DNA of 64,000 nucleotides from Zanthoxylum bungeanum. Lineage: Eukaryota > Streptophyta > Magnoliopsida > Sapindales > Rutaceae. Position numbers and translations under genes: made by a program. The notes under the pieces were generated by a model. It saw nothing but the letters and a program-made list of their open reading frames with translations, had not been told where the DNA came from and ran no database searches. Shown piece by piece: positions 44,691 to 55,735 of this stretch (position 1 is the stretch's first letter; each line of letters opens with the position of its first letter). Location: contig SKCR01037660.1 in assembly GCA_019454045.1 (NCBI GenBank), positions 1 to 64,000 of the forward strand, read 5' to 3'.

Positions 44691-45620
44691 TACATTTAAT
44701 TTTACATGACTGTTATTATATACCCTCTCTTATCAGAAAAATAATATCGCTTTCGATATTGGATAAGGAGTGATAAAAATATAAACATTAAAGATAGTGT
44801 TTTATGTTTATATGATAAAGACAATTATTTGATATGTGAATGTTTTTTATCTAACGGTCATTATGTTTTGGAAACATATAGAGATGTCTTTAATGTAGAG
44901 AAAAATACAAATAAAAGATCAGAATTAATTAATACTGAATTATGACGTATGAGATTGGGCCACATAGGTGTTAGACGCCTTTAAAAATTAGTTAAGGATG
45001 GTTTGATTGAAGATATTACCTTATATCTTTATCCGATTTGTGAGTCATGTATCCAAGAGAAGACTCTGTTTCTTAGTTTTGGACACCGTACTAAATATTT
45101 ATTGAAACTAGTACACAGTTATGTGTGTGGTCTATTGAATCATGTCACTCATGATAGTTCAACTTACTTCGTGACTTTCACTGATGATAAATCATGATAT
45201 AGATATGTCTATTTAATGAGACATATATCGGGAACATTTGAAAATTTTAAAATATTCTGAAATGAAGTAGATAAACAAACCGTTAAATTCATCAAGTACA
45301 TTCGATCATATCGATGCAGTGAATTCGAGAGTAATGAATTCAGAAGTTATTTAAGGGATAATGAGATTCTCACTCAATATAGGCCACTAGGAACTTCTCA
45401 ACACAATGGTGTGTCTGAATGAAGAAATCGTACTTTATTAGATATGATGAGATCTATGATGAGCTATACATATCTTCCATATTACCTTTGGGGATATGCT
45501 TTACTTAGTGCTGCCCACATACTTAATAGAGTTCCATCGAAAAGTGTTTCTACGATCTAATATCATATATGATTCAGTACAAATCCAAGTCTTAGATATT
45601 TAAAGATTTGGGGTTGTCCC
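44691..45620 (+). pseudogene. Copia integrase remnant of the element begun at 26092
   Basis: The frame includes RLGHIGVRRL (about 44952) and CESC (about 45040), giving the HHCC zinc-binding part. The catalytic core is recognisable, but two catalytic aspartates are lost: HSDVCG is HSYVCG and the SDRGGE-type motif is SYRCSE. The glutamate segment NGVSE remains and is followed at once by a stop. Several other stops occur. Integration activity is certainly gone. Confidence 0.82.
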
Positions 45621-46136
45621 CCGTACGTTAGAGTTGCGCAACAGGATAAACTAGCACCCATGGGGTATATAATATAGGTTCATTGGATATCCTGAAAATT
45701 TTTTGGGATATCAATTCCATGATTTTGAGCAACAAAATGTATTTATTGCTCGTTTTGCCACTTTTCTTGAAAATAAATTTTGTGAGAAAGTGGGAATTGT
45801 AGAAAGATTATAGTCGATGAGTTTAATCCTAATATTGAAGAACCTGAGATAGAACAAAAAATTCAACTAGGTGAAATATCTACGACACAAGTTCTACGGA
45901 GGTCAAATAGAATATCAAAGCCTCCAAATAGACTATTTTTAACGTCTGATGTGAATTTTGATGTTCTCCTCTTGGAGGAAACGGATCCGACTATATATAA
46001 ATAGGCGATATTGGATATCGATTCAGAAAAATGGCAGGAAGCCATGAAGTCCGAAATGGATTCTATGCATGAAAATTAAGTCTGGGACTTGGTTGAACTT
46101 CCTGAATGAGTTAAACCTATTAGTTGTAAATGGATT
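45621..46136 (+). pseudogene. Copia integrase tail, connection and start of RT
   Basis: The segments RRSNRISKPPNR (about 45900), WQEAMKSEMDSM (about 46030) and VWDLVELPE mark the acidic connection region and the N-terminus of RT. The frame is cut at 46136, inside the conserved CKW motif, by the Tat/Ogre-like element. Stops precede the cut. Confidence 0.82.
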
Positions 46137-46704
46137 TGTGGGACACAGAAACTGGGTGACGCATGATGTCCTGGGCTCGCGGCCCGGTGGGAGTACGGAG
46201 TAGCCCACGGGGACTAAACCGGAGAATAATGGAGTCGCCACCCGGTGTGAACCGGGATAAAGATTGAAGGCCGCACTCACCCCTCGCAAGGGAATACCTC
46301 AAACCGTTGGGTTCGGAATGGTCCCTCACTTATGCCACTTGTAATGAAATTATTTGTGCAATAATTTAACCAAGCCTAAGCAACACATTTCCAAGAGTAT
46401 TCTACTTTTAAGTTCACATGCATGAAAGTAATCATCATAATGGCGAACATGCAATAGCACACGGCAATCTCATGAACATACTTCGATCATATAATGCGGA
46501 AAACAAAGAATTCCAAATGCAAAATAAATGACTAATCATTCTTGAAAATGAACAATCTGAATAGGCTAAATCATGTTTGAATACCATCTCATGAACACAT
46601 CAAACAGATAAACGCAAGGATACAATTAATGTGATTGATTACATGATATAATAGAAATCACCTAAGAAATAATTATGCATGACATGTGATTAAAAGGACT
46701 CAGA

Positions 46705-46860
46705 TCAGTGTATTCGCGTTCGTGTAGCGTTCGTAAACACGTTCGAACGGTAAACAGAAGGTTCGCGTTCGTATAGCATTTGATAACGTGTTCGAACGGG
46801 ACCAGACAGAAAATATGCGTTCGTGCGGTGTTCTGAAACGCGTTCGAACGGGGTTACAAC
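46705..46860 (-). repeat. Three CpG-rich repeats of about 50 bp
   Basis: Each contains GCGTTCGTR at its start and CGTTCGAACG or a close variant at its end. The copies are at about 46711, 46759 and 46818. The same three occur in the other LTR at about 60811-60960. These words stand out from the AT-rich surroundings. Confidence 0.85.
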
Positions 46861-46942
46861 AGTGACCTCCAAAATGCAGTAAACAACATGACACATACAT
46901 GAACGGATGAATAGATGACATCTAATAAATAATAACGGGCTA

Positions 46943-47885
46943 AAAGGCGCGGCAAAGTATCGTGGTAAAGGTAGACCGTAGGCTTTTTATCCCCCCAAAT
47001 GGAGGACCTTTAATCCGACTTACTAAGCCCATGCGCAATGCAACATGATGCATGATTATGAAAGAAGATGACATACAAAGAAAAACGAATAACGTAATGA
47101 AAGGCGCGGCGAAGTATCATGGTAAAGGTTCTTTAACCCCTCTAAATGGAGGACCTTTAATCCAACTTACTAAGCCCATGTGCATCACATCATAATGCAT
47201 ATAAAAATAAAGAAAACCATATCGAACTTCGTATACCCGATTGAACATATCTCACATTCAACCGAATATACATCATCCGGCGCGGCGAAGCATCGTGGTA
47301 AAGGATTTTAACCTCTCAAAATAGAGGACCTTTAATCGCACTTACTAAGCCCATGCGCTAATAACACAATGCATATAAGAATTAAAGACAACAATATCGG
47401 ACTTTGTATACCCGATTGAACGTATCTCACATTCAACCGAATATACATCATCCGGCGTGGCGAAGCATCGTGGTAAAGGATTTTAACCTCTCACAATAAA
47501 GGACCTTTAATTGCACTTACTAAGCCCATGCGCTAATAACACAATGCATATAAGAATTAAAGACAACAATATCAGACTTCATATACCCGATTGAACATAT
47601 CTCACATTCAACCGAATATACATCATCTGGCGCGGTGAAGCATCGTGGTAAAGGATTTTAACCTCTCAAAATAGAGGACCTTTAATCGCAGTTACTAAGC
47701 CCATACGCTAATAACATAATGCATATAAGAAATAAGGATAACAATATCGGACTTCGTATACCCGATTGAACATATCTCACATTCAACCGAATATACATCA
47801 TCCAGCGCGGCAAAGCATCGTGGTAAAGGATTTTAACCTCTCAAAATAGAGGACCTTTAATCGCACTTACTAAGCCCATGCGCTT
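46943..47885 (-). repeat. Tandem array, six units of about 175 bp
   Basis: The phrase GGCGCGGCGAAGCATCGTGG starts units at about 46946, 47099, 47278, 47454, 47629 and 47802 (some mismatches). Each unit ends in TAAAGG, a CCTCT-loop-AGAGG hairpin, then CCTTTA, so TAAAGG and CCTTTA can close an outer stem. The other LTR has seven units. Confidence 0.9.
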
Positions 47886-47982
47886 TATCTCATCATTACA
47901 TAAACAAATAACATGCGGAAATCAAGTAGCAAATAATAAACAAATCAAAACAACATAACACGAAATATGCGCCGTTTACTCA

Positions 47983-48077
47983 AGTGGTACGTGGAGTTGT
48001 ATCCCGAGTACAGATCATACTACCGTCCATTCGGAATTGGCTATGAAATTTATGTCCGGGTTTCCATCCTATATATC
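47983..48077 (-). other. 95-bp shared module, copy 2 (in Tat/Ogre-like 3' LTR)
   Basis: In element orientation (reverse strand) this is the same module as at 28926-29020, with about 85 of 95 positions matching and no gap. It keeps GGATGGAAACCCGGACATAA, GAATGGACGG, CTCGGGATACAA and GTACCAC. The neighbours on both sides differ from those in the copia leader. Confidence 0.88.
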
Positions 48078-49758
48078 ACAAGAGGTGACACATTTTTTAT
48101 TTTATTCAAGGGCCACAATATACATCATTTTACAATTCATGCATTTTCTATCTATTCAAGGGCCGCAACATGCTTCACTCCACAATAATCATGCAAACGA
48201 AACTCAATAAATAATAAAAATACAACTGAAAATGGATGTGAAAAAATATCCTCAGGTCTAACATTTTTCGTCGACTTTGGGACTCGCGTTTCACGGTGAT
48301 CGGAAGGGTGAAAGCTCCGCAACTTTTTTGGTTCACTGGTTTGCGTTTTTCCTCGCTGTTTCGCTGCTCAAGCTATTGTTTTGACTCCGTTTTGCTGCTG
48401 TTTTGCTGCTGTATTTTGGCCACTATTTTTGGTGTTTAGGCTACTATTTTCTGTGGTTTTAGGCTACTGTTTTGCGGTTGAAGGGCTGCTATTTTTACGG
48501 TTAAAGGGGCTGTTGTTTGTGCGTTTTTTACTCACTGTTTTGGGGATTTAGGGGCTGCTTTATGGTAGTTTTGGGTTCAGTTTCGGGGACTATTTGGTGG
48601 TTACAGGACTGTTTTTTAGTGGTTACAGGGACTGTTTGAGGGCTGATTTTCGGTCGTTGCTTATTTGATCACGGGTTGGTGAGGGTTATTGTTTGTGAGC
48701 AGTCTCGACATTTGGGTTTATGAAGAGTGAGGCAGGGAACAAGGTGAGCGTGCTGGGCAGAGGGCGTGCTGGGAAGGTACGTGCCAGCATAGGGCATTAA
48801 TGTGGGCGTGTACGTGAAGTGAAGGGCCAGGTGCGTGGCTTTTGTGGCTTTGTGAAGGTTGATATGTGAGGCCGTGTGTTGCTTGATCTGTGAGGCTGGC
48901 TGGTGTACGTTGAGTTGTGATAGATGGCATTCTGTGCGTGGTGTTGAATGGGGTAAGGAGGGTTGTTGTGTGCGCAGGCAGATTTTTAAGGGTTTGTTTA
49001 GTTGTGTTTCTTTTGCCGAGAGAGAGTTAGGGTGAGGGCAGTGTGTGATTAGGGTTTATGGTTTGTTGTTTTTCTTTTTGGTCGTGTAAGAGAGTTGTGT
49101 CTTCCCCTCCCTTAGGGTTAGGATTGTTGTTGTTTATATAGTTGCAAGGTAGGGTTTGCATGGATTTGAATAGGAAGGAGACCAATTAGTGTCACACAAG
49201 GAAAATCAATTATTTGGTTGGAGACATGTCTTGGCTAGATTAGGAAGTTAGTATATTTAATTTGTATTGTTTAGGCATGATATTTGTTAAGTTAGGAATA
49301 CAATATTTTTAATTAAGAATAAAAATATTCTTGATTGGGAATATAATTTGTTGATTGATTTTAATTAGGCATGATTTTATTTAATGTTCTATTTAATTTG
49401 GTATGTGATTTAATTAATATTTTATTTAATTTGGTATATAATTTAATTAATTTGGTTGTATTTTAAGGGCCTTGGGCGTGTGGGCTTGTCTTTGGTGGTG
49501 GGCTTGGTGTGTTAGGTGTTGTGTTGGCTTGGTGAGTGGGTTTGGGCCAAGGTTAAATGGTTTGCGGTGTTTTTAGGCTAAAGGTGCTTTAAAACGGAGG
49601 TCTAACGAGTGAGCCTGGAGCTAAACAAGCGAATAAAAATCTAACGAAATACCAATTTCCTTCTGAAGACCGTTTCCCGCGACTTCCTCGACTTAAAAGG
49701 TAGTGTCTCCAAATAAGACTCATCATAGGGACTCACATGCAAAAATGCAGTGCCTACA

Positions 49759-49773
49759 GTCGCCCCCACTTTG
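49759..49773 (-). promoter_or_regulatory. Polypurine tract of the Tat/Ogre-like element
   Basis: The reverse strand reads CAAAGTGGGGGCGAC directly before the LTR start TGTAGGCACTG. The sister element has CAAAGTGGGGGTGAC at 57356-57370. Confidence 0.85.
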
Positions 49774-49929
49774 ATGGGACTTGTGCAATGTGTAACAGTG
49801 ACAATCCTATCAAAGTACGTGCAATGCATCTTCACTTACCTGGCTCGCCAGCTGTCACCTGGTTTGCCTGTCGCTCTGAACTGAATTTGATGATGTGCCA
49901 TTCTTGGCATGCTAAACCCCGTACCTAGG
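49774..49929 (-). other. 3' internal sequence, no gene
   Basis: It corresponds, in reverse, to 57245-57355 of the nested sister element (CTGGCGAGCCAGGTAAGT-like words), which shows that the two elements share their 3' internal ends. Confidence 0.7.
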
Positions 49930-50340
49930 GTTTCGTGGTAGTCCATAATAGTCCACGATAATCCACGGAATCCACATAGTCCACGATAATCCACGGTAGT
50001 CCACGATAGTCCACGGTAGTCCACGGTAGTCCACAGTAGTCCACATAATCCATAATACTCCACGATAATCCATGATAGTCCACGGTAGTCCACAACACTT
50101 CACGATAGTCCATGGTAGTCCACAGTAGTCCACATAATCCACATAGTCCACAACACTTCAAGATAGTCCACGGTAGTCCATGGTAGTCCACAACATTTCA
50201 CGATATTCCACGGTAGTCCACATAATCCACAACACTTCAAGATAGTCCATAGTAGTCCATGGTAGTCCACAACATTTCATGATAGTCCACGGTAGTCCAC
50301 ATAATCCACAACACTTCAAGATAGTCCACGGTAGTCCACT
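49930..50340 (-). repeat. Minisatellite of 10-bp units (GTGGACTAYC)
   Basis: About 410 bp of GTGGACTA(C/T)(C/G) units, read on the reverse strand, interspersed with GTTGTGGATTATG and TCTTGAAGTGTT variants. Because the unit is 10 bp, three units make a repeating decapeptide such as VDYRGLPWTI. All three reverse frames are nearly free of stops, so several overlapping ORFs of 69-88 codons appear. They are products of the repeat, not separate genes. Confidence 0.92.
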
Positions 50341-50852
50341 AAACTCATCATTGAGACATATTGCCACAGATGGACCCTCGGGTCCCCATTCCCGTTGAAC
50401 TTAGCCATATCAGGCATCTTGAACTGAGCTGGCAGCTCTTCTTCGAAGGTCAGCGCCTCATAATCCAACAAGTCCTCATGTTTCCCCTTCAGTTTACTGG
50501 TAACTGACTCCATCTGATCACGGAGTTTCTGTATCTCGGCCTGAGACCCGGCTATTCTTCCCGTGGCATATTCAGCCATATCATCCTCAAATATAGGGAT
50601 ATCTTCACTCAATCTGTTCAGAGGCTCTTCACGCCTTACATTCTCAGAGTTTCCCCCAGCACAGGGCACAGCCATATTTGCCATGGTAGTACTCAAGGCT
50701 TGCAACTGTTCGGTAATCTTGGCGAAACCATTTTCCAATTGATCTATCCGGGATACCTCGTTATCGGATGTATTCATATCTGTTACCGGTCTTTTAGTGA
50801 GTCTTTCCTCTTCCCTAACCCAACAGGAATCTATAATGGCTTTTAGACACAA
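50316..50852 (-). pseudogene. Gypsy gag N-terminus fused to the minisatellite
   Basis: This 178-codon frame starts at an ATG at 50852. The body is acidic and helix-rich with a coiled-coil-like stretch (SRIDQLENGFAKITEQLQAL, residues about 34-53). It then reaches the segment ELPAQFKMPDMAKFNGNGDP (about residues 145-165), which resembles the conserved start of the gypsy gag core domain. Right after HLWQYVSMMS it enters the minisatellite and ends. The gag core, zinc knuckle and all of pol are absent. It may still be expressed as a short gag-like protein, but this cannot be judged here. Confidence 0.75.
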
Positions 50853-50939
50853 TGATTAACATGATGCGTGTATGCATGAAATAAATGAGATAAATGCGAT
50901 ACAAGGAATATATCAACTCATTAAAACTTTCACATAAAT
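50853..50939. other. Short spacer, no feature
   Basis: An AT-rich stretch upstream of the gag start; nothing recognised. Confidence 0.4.
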
Positions 50940-51343
50940 CGGCCCATCATCATTTTAGAAGCTTTTGGGCTAACTGTCATAGGAGTGAACTCGTCCCAGT
51001 TTAAATGGCCCAACAAGTTCACATCTCATGGCAAGAAGTCCAACCGTATCCAAATGATAATGTTCCTAAACACAAACATATATTGGCCCATTGGCGTTTT
51101 AGAAGCTTTTGGCCCAATCATCATAAGATATGTTCTTGTCCCAGTTTAAATGGCCTAACAAGCCCATACCTCATGACAAAAGGTCTGAATGGATCCAAAC
51201 GGCAATGTTCCCAAACACAAGCATATAGTGGCCCATTGGCGTTTTAGAAGCTTTTGGCCCAATCAACATAAGATATGTTCTTGTCCCAGTATAAATGGCC
51301 CAACAAGCCCATACCTCATGACAAAAGGTCCGAATGGATCCAA
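50940..51343 (-). repeat. Tandem repeat, nearly three units of about 145 bp
   Basis: GGCCCATTGGCGTTTTAGAA followed by GCTTTTGGCCC occurs at about 50942 (diverged), 51084 and 51230. Each unit also contains TTGTCCCAGTTTAAATGGCC and CATACCTCATGACAAAAGG. Related units lie in forward orientation in the nested element at about 54040-54290. Confidence 0.88.
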
Positions 51344-51348
51344 ACGAC
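51344..51348. repeat. Target-site duplication, left copy (ACGAC)
   Basis: ACGAC precedes the LTR start and is repeated exactly at 59651-59655. Confidence 0.95.
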
Positions 51349-51931
51349 TGTAGGCACTGCATTTTTGCATGTAATTCCCGATTATGAGCCTCGTACGGAG
51401 GCACTACCTTTTTATGTTGTGGAAGTCGCGAGAAATGGACGTCGGAATGGAAGAATTGAGAATTGATGTTTTTTTGGATTTGATTCACTCGTTTTTCTTC
51501 GGGTTTGTTCGTCGGACTTCCGTTTAAAAATCATTATTGGCCTAAAACCCCGGCGAGCAATATTTCTTTGGCCCAAACACCAAACCCACGCCCATAAGCC
51601 CACCAGAACCAACCAAATCACTCACCAAGCCCACCAACACCAAGGCCCACGCCCATTACACATAATTACCTCTCCTCTAACTATTCAAACAACCAAAATA
51701 ACCTTCTACCATGCATACCCCACACATTTGACCTCAAATTTACCTTACCCTTTATTTTCCAAGCCATTTAATTCACTAACCCCACACCATTGACAAAGCC
51801 ACTCCTAATTAATGTCACCCCCTCAAAGTCAAAAGAAACCACCAATCATCCTTCCATTTTCAACAAAGCATGCCATCCTAATTAATGATATCCATTAATG
51901 CTAGCCTACCCAATAGAGGCCCCCCATTTGC

Positions 51932-51940
51932 CTATATAAA
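51932..51940 (+). promoter_or_regulatory. Possible LTR TATA box
   Basis: The sequence CCTATATAAAGAACC occurs about 580 bp into the LTR and is kept in the 3' LTR at about 57955. It is the clearest TATA-like word in this LTR, and it is GC-flanked, unlike the many chance AT runs. No experimental support is available. Confidence 0.5.
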
Positions 51941-52850
51941 GAACCATTTGCTCTCTTGAAACACTAGCACATACTTAGCATCTTCGTAACACAAACACAT
52001 CAAAAAGACTCCCCTTGTTCACGCCATTCAGCCCTCATTTCAGTCTCCTAAGGCCACGCCAATCCAACAACAAATAAGCAGCATTCACGCCAAGCAACTC
52101 TCATATTCTGCCATTCCACTGCTCACACCAAACACCCTTCACTGCATCCCTCTCTCACGCCAATTCAAGACCCCAAACCAGCCCCTGAAACACGTCCAAC
52201 CAACCCTCATTCTGCCCCCACTTCTCACGCCTAAACTGCCATATACAGCATCCCACTGCTCACGCCAATCAACCCCTGCAAACCAGCCCCTGAACACGCC
52301 AAATACTCTCACAAAACTGCATTGAAAACCCACCTTACTGCCCTCCAAACTGTATCATAAAACAGCCTCATAATTACCGAAAATTACACCCAAAACATTG
52401 GCCAAAATCGTCAAAACAGTGAACAAAAAACTGCACTTGGAAATCCTTGAATAACCGCATAAAATAGCAGCCCAAAACCCCTCAAACCACCACAAAACAG
52501 CCCCTTAACACACCTGAAGCAGTGACCAGAAAATACAACAGAAATTGCAGCGAAACGAAGTGGAAACAGCGGAGGAAAACCTTCGAACCAGCGAACCGGA
52601 TGAGTCACGGAGTGTTAGCCCTTTCGACGGCCGCATAACGCACTTCCAAGAGACGACACAAAAGGTTAGACCTGAGGTCATATGTTATATATTTTCTTCG
52701 CATGAATTAGTGATTTAGAGAGCATGTTACTTATTTTCCTCGCATGAACTAGAGATTTAGAAAGTATGTAATTTACTTTATTTCGCATGAATATTGTAAA
52801 TTAATATATGATGTGATTCCGCGGTGAATGGAATATGTGTTCCTTCTTGT

Positions 52851-52945
52851 GGTATATTGGATGGAAACCCGGACATAAATTCTGTAGCCGAATCCGAATG
52901 GAAGGTATTATGGTTTGCACTCGGGATACAATGCCCCGTACCACT
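52851..52945 (+). other. 95-bp shared module, copy 3 (nested element 5' LTR)
   Basis: It aligns ungapped with 28926-29020, about 83 of 95 positions matching. Here the outer stem can extend to GTGGTA with TACCAC. Confidence 0.87.
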
Positions 52946-53452
52946 TGAGAGATTCACATATTTCATTTCATCCAAACTTGTATTCGAGCATGATTAGGCC
53001 ATTAGAAGGTTATTTTATTTTTAGTATGACTTAGTTATTTACCATTCACAATAGGAATTTAAGTTATGTCATGTTTAGGTCGTTACTTATTTAATATGAT
53101 TAATGTGTGATATCAGGTGTTTGCCGTTATGAAAATTTACTTTTGAAGCATGCAAACTTAGATTTAGGCCTTATAGGAATTTAGATTATTTTTGCCAATA
53201 TATGTTGAGTAGACTTGGTTAAAATTGCACAAATCCATTCATTACAAATGACATAAGTAAGGGACCATTCCGAACCCAACGGTTTGAGGTCTTCCCTTGC
53301 GAGGGGTGAGTGTGGACTTAAATCATTTTCCCGAGTCACACCGGGTGGCGACTCCATTTTATTTCTCCGATTTAGTCCCCCGCGGGCTATTCCGTACTCC
53401 CAACCGGGCCGCGAGCCTGGAACAGCATCGCCGATTTCTGTGTCCTACAGTC

Positions 53453-53471
53453 TGGCGACTCCACTAGGGAT
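53453..53471 (+). promoter_or_regulatory. Primer-binding site (Tat/Ogre type)
   Basis: TGGCGACTCCACTAGGGAT lies three bases after the LTR end, matching the site of the surrounding element except for one base. By family knowledge this resembles the arginine-tRNA primer site of Tat/Ogre elements. Confidence 0.78.
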
Positions 53472-54390
53472 AGAGAATCGGCCCCGAAATAATGTCTTGT
53501 ATTGTTTGTGATTTGTGCTTTAATTAATCATATCTATTGTGGGTTTAAGGAGTTTAATCAAAGGCAATTATTAAGGCTAGGTGATGGTTTGGTGTCTTCC
53601 TTCATTCACTACCTTTCTATAAGGAAAAGCTGCGAAGGCATCTAGATAATCATTATCCGTAGCTTACTGTGACATAATAATTTAGAGGACTTGTTGTTTA
53701 TTCCTGTCACCAAGGCGATAAAAGCCTAAGAGGCTTGGGTATTTAAGAGAGTTCGCTCCACCCTCCCTCTGGGAATCTACAATAAGAAATTCATTTGACA
53801 GTTAGTCACATATCGTAACTCGTTGGCACGTACCGTAAGGTATAAAAAAGATGTGCTCACTTGGTCGTTTGAACCCTTGAGTGGGGAGTCCTAGATGTGG
53901 GAAGGCCTTCGTCAGCAAGAGCCTTTGTTTACACTCCTGAAACCTACATGTGAACCACAGTTATATAACCAGTAGAAATTATTTCCTTATGTTTATGTTT
54001 TAGACATCGTCATTTGGATCCAGTTGGACTTTTTGTCAAGAGATATGAACTTGTTGGGCCATTTAAACTGGGACAAGTTCATGTCCTTTGACAATTGGGC
54101 CAAAAGCTTCTAAAATGTCGATGGACTGTTTTGTGTTTAGGCCTCTTATCATTTGAAGTTGTTTAGCCATGTTATCGCAAAGGTATAAACTTGTTGGGCC
54201 TTTTCAACCGGGACAAGTTTGCACCGCGCAATAATATGATTGAACGCTACAAAATGATAATGGGTCAGTTAGTATAAAAATCTTGATGGACTTGTATATT
54301 TCATGCATTACATGCATACATACTAACATGCAGTTTTAAAAGACACCATAGATTCCCGTTGGGTTAGAAAAAGAAGACTTGTCAAGATGA
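53472..54390 (+). other. Leader and gag-start relic of the nested element
   Basis: 53472-53960 corresponds, in reverse, to the leader of the surrounding element (59656-60190). About 54040-54290 repeats the GGGCCAAAAGCTTCTAAAA units. Near 54340-54385 the words GATTCCCGTTGGGTTAGAAA match the gag start of the surrounding element (GATTCCTGTTGGGTTAGG), but no gag follows. Confidence 0.75.
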
Positions 54391-55261
54391 TTTTAGCAAA
54401 CATGGATATTGGGAAAAAAACCGAGAAACAGAAGACAATTGGGGATAAAAAAAATAAAAAAATAAAAAAAAAAGAGAGAAAAATAAAATTTGTTTGTTTT
54501 TAGTTCTTGATAGTTAGACATAAGTCCGATGATGAAAATGTTTGCTTTAGGGTGAAACCTTAGAAATGATAAGTGTGAAAAAAATACTCTCATCCGATAT
54601 TTTGAGTGGTTGGTCTCAATTAGACTCGCGAGCACTTGATTACAAGATCTTAACAGTGGAAGCATGAGTAGTCGGCGAAATGACTAGTCAAAGAGATGAC
54701 AGATCAGTGAATGACCGTTTGCCTAGATGTCCATCCTGGTTTACTCATGGTACAATATATGATATGGTTGAAAACAAATAAAAGTCTCTGCAAAGAAAAT
54801 AAAAATAGGCCACCTATAACCGATAAGCGTGAAGCTACCCATGGGCGAGTATTAGGACCACTATGAGGAGAAATGCAACCTTAAAGGGTAGGTGTTTCGA
54901 AAAAAAAATATTCAAAAGTGAAAAGAAAGAAAAAGGACACAAAAGAAAAAGAAGAAAACCATATCATGTTGAGTACGCGGAAGTAATCACAGAGTATGAT
55001 CAAGACATCTAGGTTGGTTAGACCCATTGATCCAATTCTCAGAGATGAAATCATTGAGTTGGCTTACTTAAGGATTAAGCTGCGAAAGAGCCTTGGCACA
55101 CACGTACTAGGAGTCTAGTTCAGATCATTCATTCAGACGAGTGGAGTGGAGTATATTAAGTACTTTAAAGGTTCTCTGGTTTCGACGCGAAGCATCCGTT
55201 GAGGACGAAAATATGTTTAGCTATCAGGGTTATCCCGTGAGAAGTAGTACAATATGTTGAA
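54391..55261 (+). other. Non-coding internal region, A-rich
   Basis: No gene. An A/T-homopolymer-rich stretch lies at 54410-54480 and another at 54900-54960. The rest matches nothing else in the window. Confidence 0.55.
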
Positions 55262-55285
55262 ATGAACCATCACAACATCAGTCAG

Positions 55286-55735
55286 TCTTGCCAGGTATGG
55301 CACCCTGGGGGCGAGGCCCACACCTTCATCAGTATCAGTTTCACCGGGTATGGCATTCTGGGGGCAAGGCCCACACTTTCATCAGTATCAGTTTCACCGG
55401 GTATGGCACTCTGGGGCGAGGCCCACACCAACATCAGTATCAATCCGGCCGGGTATGGCACTCTGGGGGTGAGCCCCACATTAGCATCACTAGTATTATT
55501 TTGCCGGGTATTACTCCGGGTATGAGACACATCATCAGTTTTGCCGGGTCTGGCACTCTGGGGGCGAGGCCCACATCATCATCAGCAGTTTGGAGATGCG
55601 TCCCACGGTTGAGGCCCACATCATCATCAACAGTTTAGGGATGCATCCCAAGGTTGAGGCCCACATCATCATCAGCAGTTTGAGGACGAGTCTCGGGGTC
55701 GAGGCCCACATCATCACCAGTTTTGGGAACGTCAC
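55286..55735 (+). repeat. Tandem array of GGGGCGAGGCCCACA units
   Basis: The first part has about five units of roughly 52 bp (GGGTATGGCACTCTGGGGGC, then GAGGCCCACA and TCATCAGTATCAG). The second has three or four units of about 45 bp (GATGCGTCCCA...TTGAGGCCCACATCATCATC). Several frames stay open through it on both strands because the unit lacks stops; these are not genes. Confidence 0.92.

Larger units (their letters stand above)
26092..46136 (+). mobile_element. Forward Ty1/copia element, cut into pieces by later insertions
   Basis: The forward order is 5' LTR (26092-28223), primer site, leader, gag start (29912-30123), gag end (31828-32380), protease (32386-32497), integrase (44691-45620) and connection plus the beginning of RT (45621-46136). 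The rest, including its 3' LTR, would lie beyond the window on the far side of the Tat/Ogre-like insertion. Interruptions are a solo LTR at 30124-31822, a pile of gypsy and copia pieces at 32498-44690, and the large element starting at 46137. Numerous stops and lost catalytic residues show it is long dead. It is a different copia family from the one at 11696. Confidence 0.85.
46137..49758 (-). repeat. 3' LTR of the Tat/Ogre-like element (3.6 kb)
   Basis: The LTR begins TGTAGGCACTGCATTTTTGCATG (element orientation, from 49758) and ends TTTCTGTGTCCCACA at 46137. It contains three GTTCGAACG-type repeats, six about-175-bp units, the 95-bp module and a G/T-rich segment at 48300-49100. The length of 3622 bp is extreme. 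The 73-codon frame at 47967-48188 is antisense to the module and is repeated in the other LTR only because LTRs are copies. Confidence 0.9.
51349..53449 (+). repeat. 5' LTR of the nested element
   Basis: This 2101-bp LTR runs from TGTAGGCACTGCATTTTTGCATG to TTTCTGTGTCCTACA. The 95-bp module lies at 52851-52945. The C/A-rich part 51590-52600 yields only short frames without recognisable domains. A TATATAAAG at about 51930 is a plausible TATA box, with a pyrimidine-rich stretch downstream. Confidence 0.92.

Noticed and set aside
46943..47885. CRISPR-like array
   Set aside because: Units are about 175 bp with no short repeat-spacer pattern, no cas genes, and lie in a plant LTR.
47967..48188. 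73-codon frame conserved at 62235-62456
   Set aside because: Nearly identical only because both lie in the two LTRs of one element. It runs antisense to the 95-bp module and has no recognisable domain.
49836..50367. Several overlapping 69-88-codon W/Y/D-rich frames
   Set aside because: They are the same 10-bp minisatellite read in different frames, not separate genes.
55262..55735. Frames of 66-116 codons on both strands rich in H, S and G
   Set aside because: Produced by a stop-free tandem repeat; no start context or known domain.
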